Positions 1-4,579 of a stretch of 5,699 nt of DNA are shown here, piece by piece. A program made the translations under genes and the position numbers. How positions within the stretch are numbered: the first letter of the stretch is position 1; every line of letters begins with the position of its first letter. The notes under the pieces were generated by a model. The model was not told the DNA's origin. It saw only the letters and a program-made list of their open reading frames with translations, and did no database searches. The DNA is from Candidatus Aenigmatarchaeota archaeon (GTDB taxonomy: Archaea; Aenigmatarchaeota; Aenigmatarchaeia; Aenigmatarchaeales; SZUA-1535): NCBI GenBank assembly GCA_026985775.1, contig JALSPV010000006.1, positions 1 to 5,699 of the forward strand, in the 5' to 3' direction.

Positions 1-204
1 GATGCACATAAGCTATTAGAATTGTCTAGTTTGAAACTACTGAAAGATGTAGGAGTTATATCAAGTGAGCAGAATAATCTTAGAGATGCTACTCTGAACA
101 AAATATCAACATCTATAGAAAAAACCCTGCTCGCAAGACAACTACTCGAAAGAATGCTTGTCTATGCAAGATATAGAGCTAAAGCTCTGCAAAAAGGTGA
201 TTAA
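1..204 (+). CDS. C-terminal end of an unidentified helical protein, probably CRISPR type III-associated (partial)
   Basis: The reading frame is open from the first base of the window, so this is the 3' end of a longer gene; 67 residues are visible before TAA at 202-204. The visible part has no Gly or Pro-rich breaks and looks fully alpha-helical, ending in a basic, amphipathic stretch (LLERMLVYARYRAKAL). I do not recognise a family. The stop lies 2 nt before the ATG of the RAMP gene, and the last codons contain that gene's ribosome-binding site, so the two are certainly co-transcribed. In type III loci a helical small subunit (Csm2/Cmr5, Cas11-like) or the helical C-terminal domain of Cas10 often sits next to RAMP genes, and either would fit. 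That assignment is inference from context, not from a motif. Confidence 0.6.
   Translation, partial: DAHKLLELSSLKLLKDVGVISSEQNNLRDATLNKISTSIEKTLLARQLLERMLVYARYRAKALQKGD
196..200 (+). promoter_or_regulatory. Ribosome-binding site (GGTGA) of the RAMP gene
   Basis: GGTGA matches the archaeal anti-Shine-Dalgarno sequence and sits 6 nt before the ATG at 207. It lies inside the final codons of the upstream gene, which indicates translational coupling and supports this start. Confidence 0.75.
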
Positions 205-206
205 TA

Positions 207-1136
207 ATGGCTTGGAACTGCTATCTCACAATCTTTAAAGCTGAAGCTCCAGTGCACATAGGATACAAACAGATTGACATTTTGAAAACAACCCGCTATT
301 ACATCACAGGTAGAGCAATGTGGGGAGCTATAACTGCGAATTTGACGAGGGTTTTATTTAATTACCCAAAAGTAGAAGATTATCGAGATATAGGAGATTT
401 CGTCAGAGAAAACATCAGAACGACTTACTTTTACCCAGCTATAAGGAAAAATGAGGTGGAAGATCCGGAAAACTGGAGCAAGTATGAGACTGATAACTAT
501 CTCGTTTTTCTGCCAGAATATACACAGGAAGGAATAAAGTTCGGCGAAAAAACTAAAGAAGAATTTGAACAAAGCTTCGTAGGTTCGTTCGTTTCAACAG
601 CTTTAGATTCCGGTACAAAGACAGCCGAAGAAGGAACTCTGCACGAATTCGAGTTTATAAACAATAAGGTCAAAATCGGTGATAAAACAGTAGATACCTA
701 CTGGGTTGGCTATTTGTTTGTAAAAGAAAAAGCAAAAAATAAGAAAGTAGAAATCGAGAAGTGCAAAGAGGAGAATGTAATAATAAAGAGAGTGAATAAT
801 AACAAAAGGGTAGAGTTGAGAAACGTTTTAAGTTTAATTCATGGAGGTGGAGAGAGAAATTATGGACTGGGTAAGTTAAAGTTAATAACAATGCAAAAAG
901 CCAAAGATAAAATTTTCGGAAAGTTTGATTTCGACCTCAGCAATGAATATCCAATTATTAAAAATTTGAATGTTGCAATATTTCACATAAAATTGTCAAA
1001 TAATAAACTTAAATTGGGGGAGATAGAGCCACTCGTAGGTTTGGAGTGGTCTGAAAAAGGAGCGGGGCAAAAAATCAGTGAAGCGATAGTATGTGCAATA
1101 CCGGGGAGCAAAATAGAACTGAGTATTTTATTTTGA
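207..1136 (+). CDS. CRISPR-associated RAMP superfamily protein (type III effector subunit, Csx10/Cas5-like group)
   Basis: This 309-residue protein has the hallmarks of a RAMP subunit of a type III (Csm/Cmr/III-D) RNA-guided effector complex, which binds crRNA and targets RNA in the cytoplasm. Seen in sequence: an N-terminal beta strand followed by APVHIG (residues 14-19); the RAMP entry motif YYITGRAMWGAI (31-42); a conserved central segment with TALDSGTKTAEEGTLHEFEF (131-150), typical of the crRNA-handling loop region of Csm4/Csx10-like proteins; and the signature glycine-rich loop GGGERNYGLG (213-222). Some 85 residues follow the glycine-rich loop, including GLEWSEKGAGQKISEA (278-293); most RAMPs end soon after that loop. 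The start is supported by the GGTGA site and 2-nt spacing. RAMP membership is secure. The subgroup is less certain, because Csx10, Csm4 and other Cas5-like RAMPs cannot be separated by eye. The frame is intact, although the gene beside it is decayed. Confidence 0.87.
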   Translation: MAWNCYLTIFKAEAPVHIGYKQIDILKTTRYYITGRAMWGAITANLTRVLFNYPKVEDYRDIGDFVRENIRTTYFYPAIRKNEVEDPENWSKYETDNYLVFLPEYTQEGIKFGEKTKEEFEQSFVGSFVSTALDSGTKTAEEGTLHEFEFINNKVKIGDKTVDTYWVGYLFVKEKAKNKKVEIEKCKEENVIIKRVNNNKRVELRNVLSLIHGGGERNYGLGKLKLITMQKAKDKIFGKFDFDLSNEYPIIKNLNVAIFHIKLSNNKLKLGEIEPLVGLEWSEKGAGQKISEAIVCAIPGSKIELSILF

Positions 1137-1155
1137 GTCAGTATGGTATTCTTGA

Positions 1156-1482
1156 ATGACATTTAGAAAATACTTACAAAAGTTTTCAGAAGCTTGGGAC
1201 ATCGGAACTCCAAGATTTTTCATTGGGTTTACATTAGGGAAGATTGCGAAGCACTGGAACGACAAAAACATGTTTATTATCGAGGCTCCCACAGGATATG
1301 GGAAATCGGAAATCGACGATTTCTGCAACGATAACACTTCCCTCCATAACTGAAGAGCTAGTGATGATGTGCTATCCGCTGAGAACACTTTGATAGATAG
1401 TACTCTTTCTTTGAATAATTTCGTAGCAAGATATTTCCTTGAAGTTTAAATGAAATATCTTAACAACTCTCCTCTCGTTTAG
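1156..1482 (+). pseudogene. cas3: Degraded helicase gene, probable Cas3 (Cas3') remnant
   Basis: From ATG 1156 the frame runs 65 codons to TGA 1351. Residues 39-51 (MFIIEAPTGYGKS, 1270-1308) are a Walker A motif in the form usual for Cas3-type SF2 helicases. Directly after it, GGAAATC occurs twice in tandem (1301-1307, 1308-1314), a +7 insertion that shifts the frame. Reading on in the shifted frame gives GKSTISATITLP, then SITEELVMMCYPLRTL (up to 1390), which looks like the helicase motif Ia region. A second lesion at the TTT run 1389-1391 (net -1) returns the frame to LIDSTLSLNNFVARYFLEV, followed by TAA (1447) and then MKYLNNSPLV and TAG (1480). No DEAD/DEVH box, SAT motif or second RecA domain is visible, so most of a gene of about 500-800 codons is missing. 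There is no HD domain upstream, which fits a separate Cas3' helicase. It lies 19 nt after the RAMP gene in the same orientation. Another SF2 helicase is possible, but Cas3 is the best fit. Confidence 0.7.
1301..1314 (+). repeat. 7-bp tandem duplication (GGAAATC x2) that breaks the helicase frame
   Basis: Two exact adjacent copies of GGAAATC follow the glycine codons of the Walker A motif. Removing one copy restores GGG AAA TCG ACG ATT (G K S T I) and an uninterrupted frame for about 25 more codons. This identifies the duplication as the disabling frameshift. Confidence 0.8.
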
Positions 1483-1627
1483 TGAAAACTTCGAAGAAGA
1501 AAAAATGTATAAAGACGATTTAGAAAGAAAGCAAATGAAACTTAAGTGCACTTACTCGCATACTATCGTAAAAATTAGCGGGTGTTTTAAAACGTTTCTA
1601 ATCAATTTCCATCTTAGAAAACTTTAA
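1454..1627 (+). pseudogene. Possible further remnant of the helicase gene (57 codons, no start)
   Basis: After TGA at 1451, a frame stays open for 57 codons to TAA at 1625. It is the same frame as the shifted part of the helicase relic. It reads as lysine- and glutamate-rich protein-like sequence (TTLLSFSENFEEEKMYKDDL, then ERKQMKLKCTYS). It has no good start codon or ribosome-binding site, and it overlaps the end of the preceding relic by 29 nt in another frame. It could be a later part of the same helicase brought close by an internal deletion, or chance. No diagnostic motif is present. Confidence 0.3.
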
Positions 1628-1634
1628 ATGGAAA

Positions 1635-2072
1635 CTATACTTCCATGCTTTCGATTTCTTGAATTTCCTCATTAAACGGGAAGATAAACACCCTTATTTC
1701 TCTTTTCCTTGGTTTTACATCGGCTTCATAAAATATTATATCCTGCCATGTTCCAAGTGCAAGCTCACCGTCTTCTATTGGTATAAGCTTTTCGCTACCG
1801 AATATTCCTGCAAGTAAATGCGAATGAGCATTATCTGGGTGTATATAAATTCTGTTAGGTGGGGCTAGTTCAGAGAAAAGCTTTTTAAAATCCTTTTTCA
1901 AAAGCTCGCAGTTTTCCTGAAGGAGTATAAAAGATGTTGTGCTTGGTATAAAAAGCATGCATATTCCTTCTGTAACACCAGTTTCTTTCACAACATCTCT
2001 CACTTTATCCGTAATAACATAAAATTCTCCTGGTTTTGTCGAAAGGTCTATTGTTTTTTTGATTATTTGCAT
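1635..2072 (-). CDS. YjbQ family protein (UPF0047; secondary thiamine-phosphate synthase family)
   Basis: This 145-residue protein matches the YjbQ/UPF0047 family in length and motifs. E. coli YjbQ shows weak thiamine-phosphate synthase activity, but the physiological role in archaea is unclear. Numbering from the ATG at 2070-2072: FIPSTTSFILLQEN (41-54) corresponds to the conserved strand and Glu-Asn of the family; HPDNAHSHLLAGIFGSE (78-94) carries the conserved Asn/His pocket; PIEDGELALGTWQ (98-110) is the family signature; and the C-terminal strand PRKREIRVFIFP closes the fold. The histidine found before TT in the bacterial CPHTT motif is Ser here. An in-frame ATG 12 codons upstream (2106-2108) would add MKFIKSFFSIKI, but it falls inside the TATA-like box at 2093-2103. 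A leaderless transcript from that box would begin at or near 2072, so the shorter form is chosen. Confidence 0.88.
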   Translation of the reverse strand: MQIIKKTIDLSTKPGEFYVITDKVRDVVKETGVTEGICMLFIPSTTSFILLQENCELLKKDFKKLFSELAPPNRIYIHPDNAHSHLLAGIFGSEKLIPIEDGELALGTWQDIIFYEADVKPRKREIRVFIFPFNEEIQEIESMEV

Positions 2073-2092
2073 TATTTTGATTGAGAAGAAGG

Positions 2093-2103
2093 ATTTAATA
2101 AAT
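2093..2103. promoter_or_regulatory. Shared bidirectional TATA-like box (ATTTAATAAAT) for yjbQ and the DHH gene
   Basis: The only TATA-like core between the divergent genes is ATTTAATAAAT, a near-palindrome centred on 2098. It lies 26 nt from the YjbQ start (2072) and 26 nt from the DHH start (2124), the usual TATA-to-start spacing for leaderless archaeal transcripts. Flanks resemble BRE elements on both strands: GAGAAGAAGG on + (2083-2092), and AGTGAAA on the minus strand (from 2103-2109). Neither gene has a Shine-Dalgarno site, in line with leaderless initiation. Confidence 0.6.
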
Positions 2104-2123
2104 TTCACTATTCAATTATTTTC

Positions 2124-3044
2124 ATGCTCGCAATAACGCATGGAGATGCAGATGGTGTATGCTGCGCGGCCCTATTCATGAAGCACTCTAAATCGACAGA
2201 CATACCTTTAGTATTTACTTCTCCTGCTGCACTTAAGGATACGCTTTGTAGAAATATGATAAAAAGAAAGCTTGATGAGCTTTACATTTTCGATCTTTCT
2301 GGAAACAAGAAAACGCTTCGCATAGCATCTGCATGGGATAAGGTTGTTTGGATAGACCACCACAATTGGGAACCAGAAGAAAGCTTTGAAAATGTTGAAA
2401 TAATTGTTAAAAGTTCTCCTTCTGCAGCAAGAATTGTGGCCGAGTATTTTGGCATAGAAGAAGAAAGACTTTTAAAAGCGGTTGATGAAGTCGATACAAA
2501 CTCTGTTCAGAGTGAAGATGCAGCTTTGCTGAGAAATACAATAGGCGCAATAAAATGGCTTTTTGGAAGAGACGGTAAAAAACTACAAGCCATGCTGGGG
2601 GAGAGTGCAAAAATTATAGCGGAAAAGGGTTTAGAGGGCTTACAGGAACAGGAAAGTTTCAAAGAAATGAGAGAAAAATACCAAGCTTTTGTTTCACAGG
2701 TCGAAAGCGAGGCGCTCGAAAAAGTAAAGGTTTATACTCTCGCGGATTTAAAAATAGCGGTTTACGAGACACCACGCTTTTTGCCTGTATACGCTATTAG
2801 CAATGCTTTGCTGAGACATGCGGAAGCGCCTTTTGATGTTATAGCCGTACTCTTCCACAGAGCTAATGGAAACTTGCTTTCAACGAAAATGGAGCTGCGA
2901 ACACATACTGGCTTTGATGTTCAAAGAATAGCAATGCACTTTAACGGAGGTGGTCACAAAGTTGCAGCAGGCGCAAGCTTGGAAAAACTTCTTCTTGGAG
3001 AGAGTTTTATAGAAGAACTGAAAGAAATACTCGGTAAGGCATAA
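2124..3044 (+). CDS. DHH/DHHA1 family phosphoesterase (RecJ/NrnA-like)
   Basis: A 306-residue two-domain protein of the DHH superfamily: manganese-dependent phosphodiesterases acting on short oligonucleotides, cyclic dinucleotides or single-stranded DNA ends. Seen in order: motif I THGDADG (5-11, His6/Asp8/Asp10 metal ligands); motif II FDLSG (56-60, Asp57); motif III DHH (78-80); motif IV VDEVD (120-124); a helical linker of roughly 150-200; and the C-terminal DHHA1 substrate-binding domain with LSTKMELRT (252-260) and GGGHKVAAGAS (275-285). All catalytic ligands and the GGGH loop are present, so the enzyme should be active. Length matches compact archaeal DHH-DHHA1 proteins rather than full RecJ. 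There is no leader Shine-Dalgarno; transcription probably starts at the ATG. The real substrate cannot be told from sequence. Its stop abuts that of the convergent DUF429 gene. Confidence 0.92.
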   Translation: MLAITHGDADGVCCAALFMKHSKSTDIPLVFTSPAALKDTLCRNMIKRKLDELYIFDLSGNKKTLRIASAWDKVVWIDHHNWEPEESFENVEIIVKSSPSAARIVAEYFGIEEERLLKAVDEVDTNSVQSEDAALLRNTIGAIKWLFGRDGKKLQAMLGESAKIIAEKGLEGLQEQESFKEMREKYQAFVSQVESEALEKVKVYTLADLKIAVYETPRFLPVYAISNALLRHAEAPFDVIAVLFHRANGNLLSTKMELRTHTGFDVQRIAMHFNGGGHKVAAGASLEKLLLGESFIEELKEILGKA

Positions 3045-3545
3045 TTATAACTTTGGAACTATTATTCCACCCAAATCTTCGTATTTTCCTTCGAGATAAT
3101 ACTTTGCTGTGAGTGCACATAATAAGGCGTCGTATTCGTCTTTACTTCTACCTCTTTCCTTCTTTAACCCAAGAATTTTTTCGGTGGCATTTGCAAAAAC
3201 TTCTATGATCTCTGCATTACACTGTTCTTTAATTCTCTTTGCAAGTCCTCTCGCACGTAAAGCAAGAATGCGCATGGAAGGCAGAACAAGGGATAACGGC
3301 CTAAATCCGCGCTGCATTAGCAAGATTTCGCAAATTCTCCACGGAACATTATCTGGCGGAAGCCATAGAGGTGCATCTATTGCAACAACTTTTGGGTTGA
3401 CTCTTTTAATAATCGCCAGTATTTCCTCATCTTTAAAAACCACTCTTGTTTTTGCACCGCTTTCTGTAAGCATACATATTCCTGTTGGATTTTCTGGTTT
3501 CCCTGCAAGGTCTATTCCAACAACACAGTAATGCTGAAGAACCAT
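3045..3545 (-). CDS. DUF429 family protein (predicted nuclease, RNase H-like fold)
   Basis: A 166-residue protein with the DUF429 pattern, a family predicted to be RNase H-fold nucleases but without an assigned biological role. Seen: GIDLAG (10-15, first acidic residue Asp12 on strand 1); AIDAPLWLPP (55-64, second acidic Asp57); a helical middle with LALRARGLAKRI (94-105); IEVFANAT (114-121, Glu115, where relatives often have IEVYP); and the C-terminal KDEYDALLCALTAKYY (135-150) with the last acidic cluster including Asp139. All four positions expected for two-metal catalysis carry acids. It starts at ATG 3543-3545 without a Shine-Dalgarno, again suggesting a leaderless message. Stop codons of this gene and the DHH gene are adjacent with no base between. 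A link in function with the DHH gene is not shown; they are not co-transcribed. Confidence 0.88.
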   Translation of the reverse strand: MVLQHYCVVGIDLAGKPENPTGICMLTESGAKTRVVFKDEEILAIIKRVNPKVVAIDAPLWLPPDNVPWRICEILLMQRGFRPLSLVLPSMRILALRARGLAKRIKEQCNAEIIEVFANATEKILGLKKERGRSKDEYDALLCALTAKYYLEGKYEDLGGIIVPKL

Positions 3546-3581
3546 AAAGTATTAAGTGCTTAATTAAAACTTTAATTGTTT
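3546..3581. promoter_or_regulatory. Compact divergent promoter region of the DUF429 and PHP genes
   Basis: Only 36 nt, almost all A/T, separate the two divergent starts. Neither gene has a ribosome-binding site, so both look leaderless. A TATA-like GTATTAAGT (3549-3557) is spaced for the PHP start at 3582. On the minus strand AATTAAAG (3570-3577) is spaced for the DUF429 start at 3545. Each box lies nearer to the other gene, so the two initiation complexes would overlap and probably exclude each other. The boxes are weak matches. Confidence 0.4.
3551..3564. repeat. Perfect palindrome ATTAAG-TG-CTTAAT, possible operator
   Basis: Six-base inverted arms with a 2-base centre lie in the middle of the divergent promoter and overlap the presumed TATA-like box of the PHP gene. 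The position would suit a dimeric regulator controlling both genes. In such AT-rich DNA a short palindrome can arise by chance. Confidence 0.3.
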
Positions 3582-4313
3582 ATGAGCATAACCATAGCGG
3601 ATTTTCATGTTCACACGCTTTTTTCAGGAGACTCTCATTTATCTCCAAGAGTTTGTGTTTCGTTGCTTGCAAACCATGGGTATAATGCAATCGCCCTTGT
3701 TGATCACGACTCTCCCAAAGGAGCTGTTTTTGCAAAGAAACATCTGCCGAAAAGAATTCTCCAAAAAATCACAGTAATAGCAGGACAAGAAGTAAAGACC
3801 GAAAAGGGCGAGCTAATAATTCTGGGGTGCGAAAAAACGTTACAAGGAAATTTTGAAGAAATTGTAGAATTCTGCAAAGAGGAAAATTATCTTTGTATAC
3901 TTCCGCATCCATTAGATTTTTTCCGCAAGAATAGTGCATGTAGAAAGGGGTTTGTGCATTACGCTATGAAGCACGTAGATGCTGTTGAATGTACCAACGC
4001 GCGTTCTTTTATGTTTTTTAACTTACTTGCAAAAAGTCTTGCAAAAAAACTAAAAAAGCCTTGTATAGCGGGTAGTGATGCTCATATGCTTAATGAACTG
4101 GAAAGAGTAAAAAACGTTCTCTTTTGCGAAAACAAAGAAGAGGAAATTTTCGAAGCTATAAGAAAGGGTAAAGTAAAGGTTTTCGTAAAACCTTATTTTT
4201 CCACTCTTCAACGAACAAAATCGCTCTTATGGAAGCTTCTATTCAAAAGACATGAAAAGGGAAAAGGAATTAAAAGCGTGAATACGACTGTAGATGCTAC
4301 GAGAGTAAAGTAA
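3582..4313 (+). CDS. PHP domain metal-dependent phosphoesterase
   Basis: A 243-residue protein with a complete PHP (polymerase and histidinol phosphatase) domain, a trinuclear metal phosphoesterase fold. Seen: motif I DFHVHTLFSGDS (7-18, His9/His11); motif II DHDS (41-44); AGQEVKTEKGEL (67-78, Glu70); motif III LPHPLDF (107-113, His109); VECTNAR (135-141), matching the usual E-x-x-N-AR strand; and motif IV GSDAH (164-168, Asp166/His168). This is the stand-alone archaeal type, with no polymerase or histidinol-specific extension; the natural substrate is not predictable. The last 40 residues are basic (KRHEKGKGIK) and lie outside the domain. The ATG at 3582 is chosen; an in-frame TTG two codons earlier (3576) is less likely and neither has a Shine-Dalgarno site. 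It is followed by the T-rich stretch at 4327-4338. Confidence 0.92.
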   Translation: MSITIADFHVHTLFSGDSHLSPRVCVSLLANHGYNAIALVDHDSPKGAVFAKKHLPKRILQKITVIAGQEVKTEKGELIILGCEKTLQGNFEEIVEFCKEENYLCILPHPLDFFRKNSACRKGFVHYAMKHVDAVECTNARSFMFFNLLAKSLAKKLKKPCIAGSDAHMLNELERVKNVLFCENKEEEIFEAIRKGKVKVFVKPYFSTLQRTKSLLWKLLFKRHEKGKGIKSVNTTVDATRVK

Positions 4314-4437
4314 ACTGTTCTTCAGCTTTTTCTTCTTTGCCAGGACATTTGAGAGCACATAAGAGTAAATTCACAGAAAAGTGTGTAAGAACGGGTTTCT
4401 CAAAGTATATTAATCCGAAAATCTCAAGGTTTATCAT
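4297..4437 (-). CDS. Candidate small protein of 46 residues, unknown
   Basis: A short minus-strand frame runs from ATG (4435-4437) to TAG (4297-4299) and overlaps the last 17 nt of the convergent PHP gene. It begins MINLEIFGLIYFEKPV and contains CALKCPGKEEKAEEQF (27-42), with a C-x3-C pair and a charged tail. I do not recognise a family. Support: it occupies an otherwise empty intergenic stretch, and a palindromic TATA-like ATTTAAAT (4463-4470) lies about 29 nt before the ATG, as for the leaderless genes nearby. Against it: an ORF this short can occur by chance, there is no Shine-Dalgarno, and the TATA box could serve the histone gene. Confidence 0.27.
   Translation of the reverse strand: MINLEIFGLIYFEKPVLTHFSVNLLLCALKCPGKEEKAEEQFTLLS
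4327..4338 (+). terminator. T-rich stretch after the PHP gene, possible terminator
   Basis: TTTTTCTTCTTT begins 13 nt after the PHP stop on the coding strand. Archaeal termination often uses T-runs without a stem-loop. The same bases would encode Lys/Glu codons of the minus-strand small ORF, which gives another explanation. Confidence 0.35.
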
Positions 4438-4462
4438 GAAAAAATCCTTGTTTTTGGGAAAT

Positions 4463-4470
4463 ATTTAAAT
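4463..4470. promoter_or_regulatory. Palindromic TATA-like box ATTTAAAT in the PHP-histone intergenic region
   Basis: This perfect palindrome could direct the minus-strand small ORF (about 29 nt to its ATG) or serve as a distal histone promoter on the + strand, preceded by GGGAA (4456-4460) as a BRE-like element. Orientation cannot be decided by eye. Confidence 0.35.
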
Positions 4471-4522
4471 CATTTTTAAAAAGATGACGTTAAACATTTT
4501 ATTTTTTCAAAAAGAAGGAAAA

Positions 4523-4537
4523 GAAAGTTATTTAAAT
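4523..4537 (+). promoter_or_regulatory. Proximal histone promoter (BRE-like GAAAG plus TTATTTAAAT)
   Basis: GAAAG (4523-4527) followed by TTATTTAAAT (4528-4537) resembles an archaeal BRE/TATA pair. Transcription would begin near 4559, giving a leader of about 20 nt that just includes the ribosome-binding site at 4569. A second TATA-like TTTATATA at 4545-4552 would start transcription too near the Shine-Dalgarno. Confidence 0.55.
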
Positions 4538-4568
4538 TTTGCTGTTTATATACAACAAAACGTTAAAA

Positions 4569-4574
4569 GAGGTG
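4569..4574 (+). promoter_or_regulatory. Ribosome-binding site GAGGTG of the histone gene
   Basis: GAGGTG pairs with the archaeal 16S rRNA 3' end and sits 5 nt before GTG 4580. It fixes the GTG as the start in preference to the in-frame ATG at 4484. Confidence 0.8.
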
Positions 4575-4579
4575 GTGAA

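Noticed and set aside
354..891. Two minus-strand open frames of 72 and 73 codons (354-572, 670-891)
   Set aside because: They are antisense shadows of the RAMP gene, with Phe/Leu/Ser-rich translations typical of reverse-read Lys/Glu codons.
1128..1388. 86-codon minus-strand open frame across the helicase relic
   Set aside because: It is antisense to recognisable helicase motifs (APTGYGKS) and has no family resemblance of its own.
1584..1597. Overlapping palindromes GTTTTAAAAC and AAACGTTT, suggestive of an operator or CRISPR repeat end
   Set aside because: Single copy, AT-rich and inside a decaying region; no second copy or regular spacing exists in the window.
1606..1646. Inverted pairs TTTCCAT/ATGGAAA (1606-1612/1628-1634) and ATGGAA/TTCCAT (1628-1633/1641-1646)
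   Set aside because: Short, mutually exclusive stems with 15- and 7-nt loops at the end of yjbQ; too weak to call an RNA structure or terminator.
2407..2610. Minus-strand open frame inside the DHH gene
   Set aside because: Antisense of well conserved DHH motifs; no independent signals.
3109..3531. 140-codon plus-strand open frame
   Set aside because: It lies entirely antisense to the DUF429 gene, whose motifs are clear; its translation shows no motif and no ribosome-binding site.
4316..4404. Possible structured RNA: GTTCTT with AAGAAC, and TTTGAGA with TCTCAAA
   Set aside because: The two pairings interleave rather than nest, have 6-7 bp stems far apart, and lack GC-rich support; chance is likely.
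4484..4579. Longer histone start at ATG 4484
   Set aside because: It would add 32 residues not found in histones, covers the proximal TATA box, and lacks a ribosome-binding site, while GTG 4580 has GAGGTG at 5 nt.
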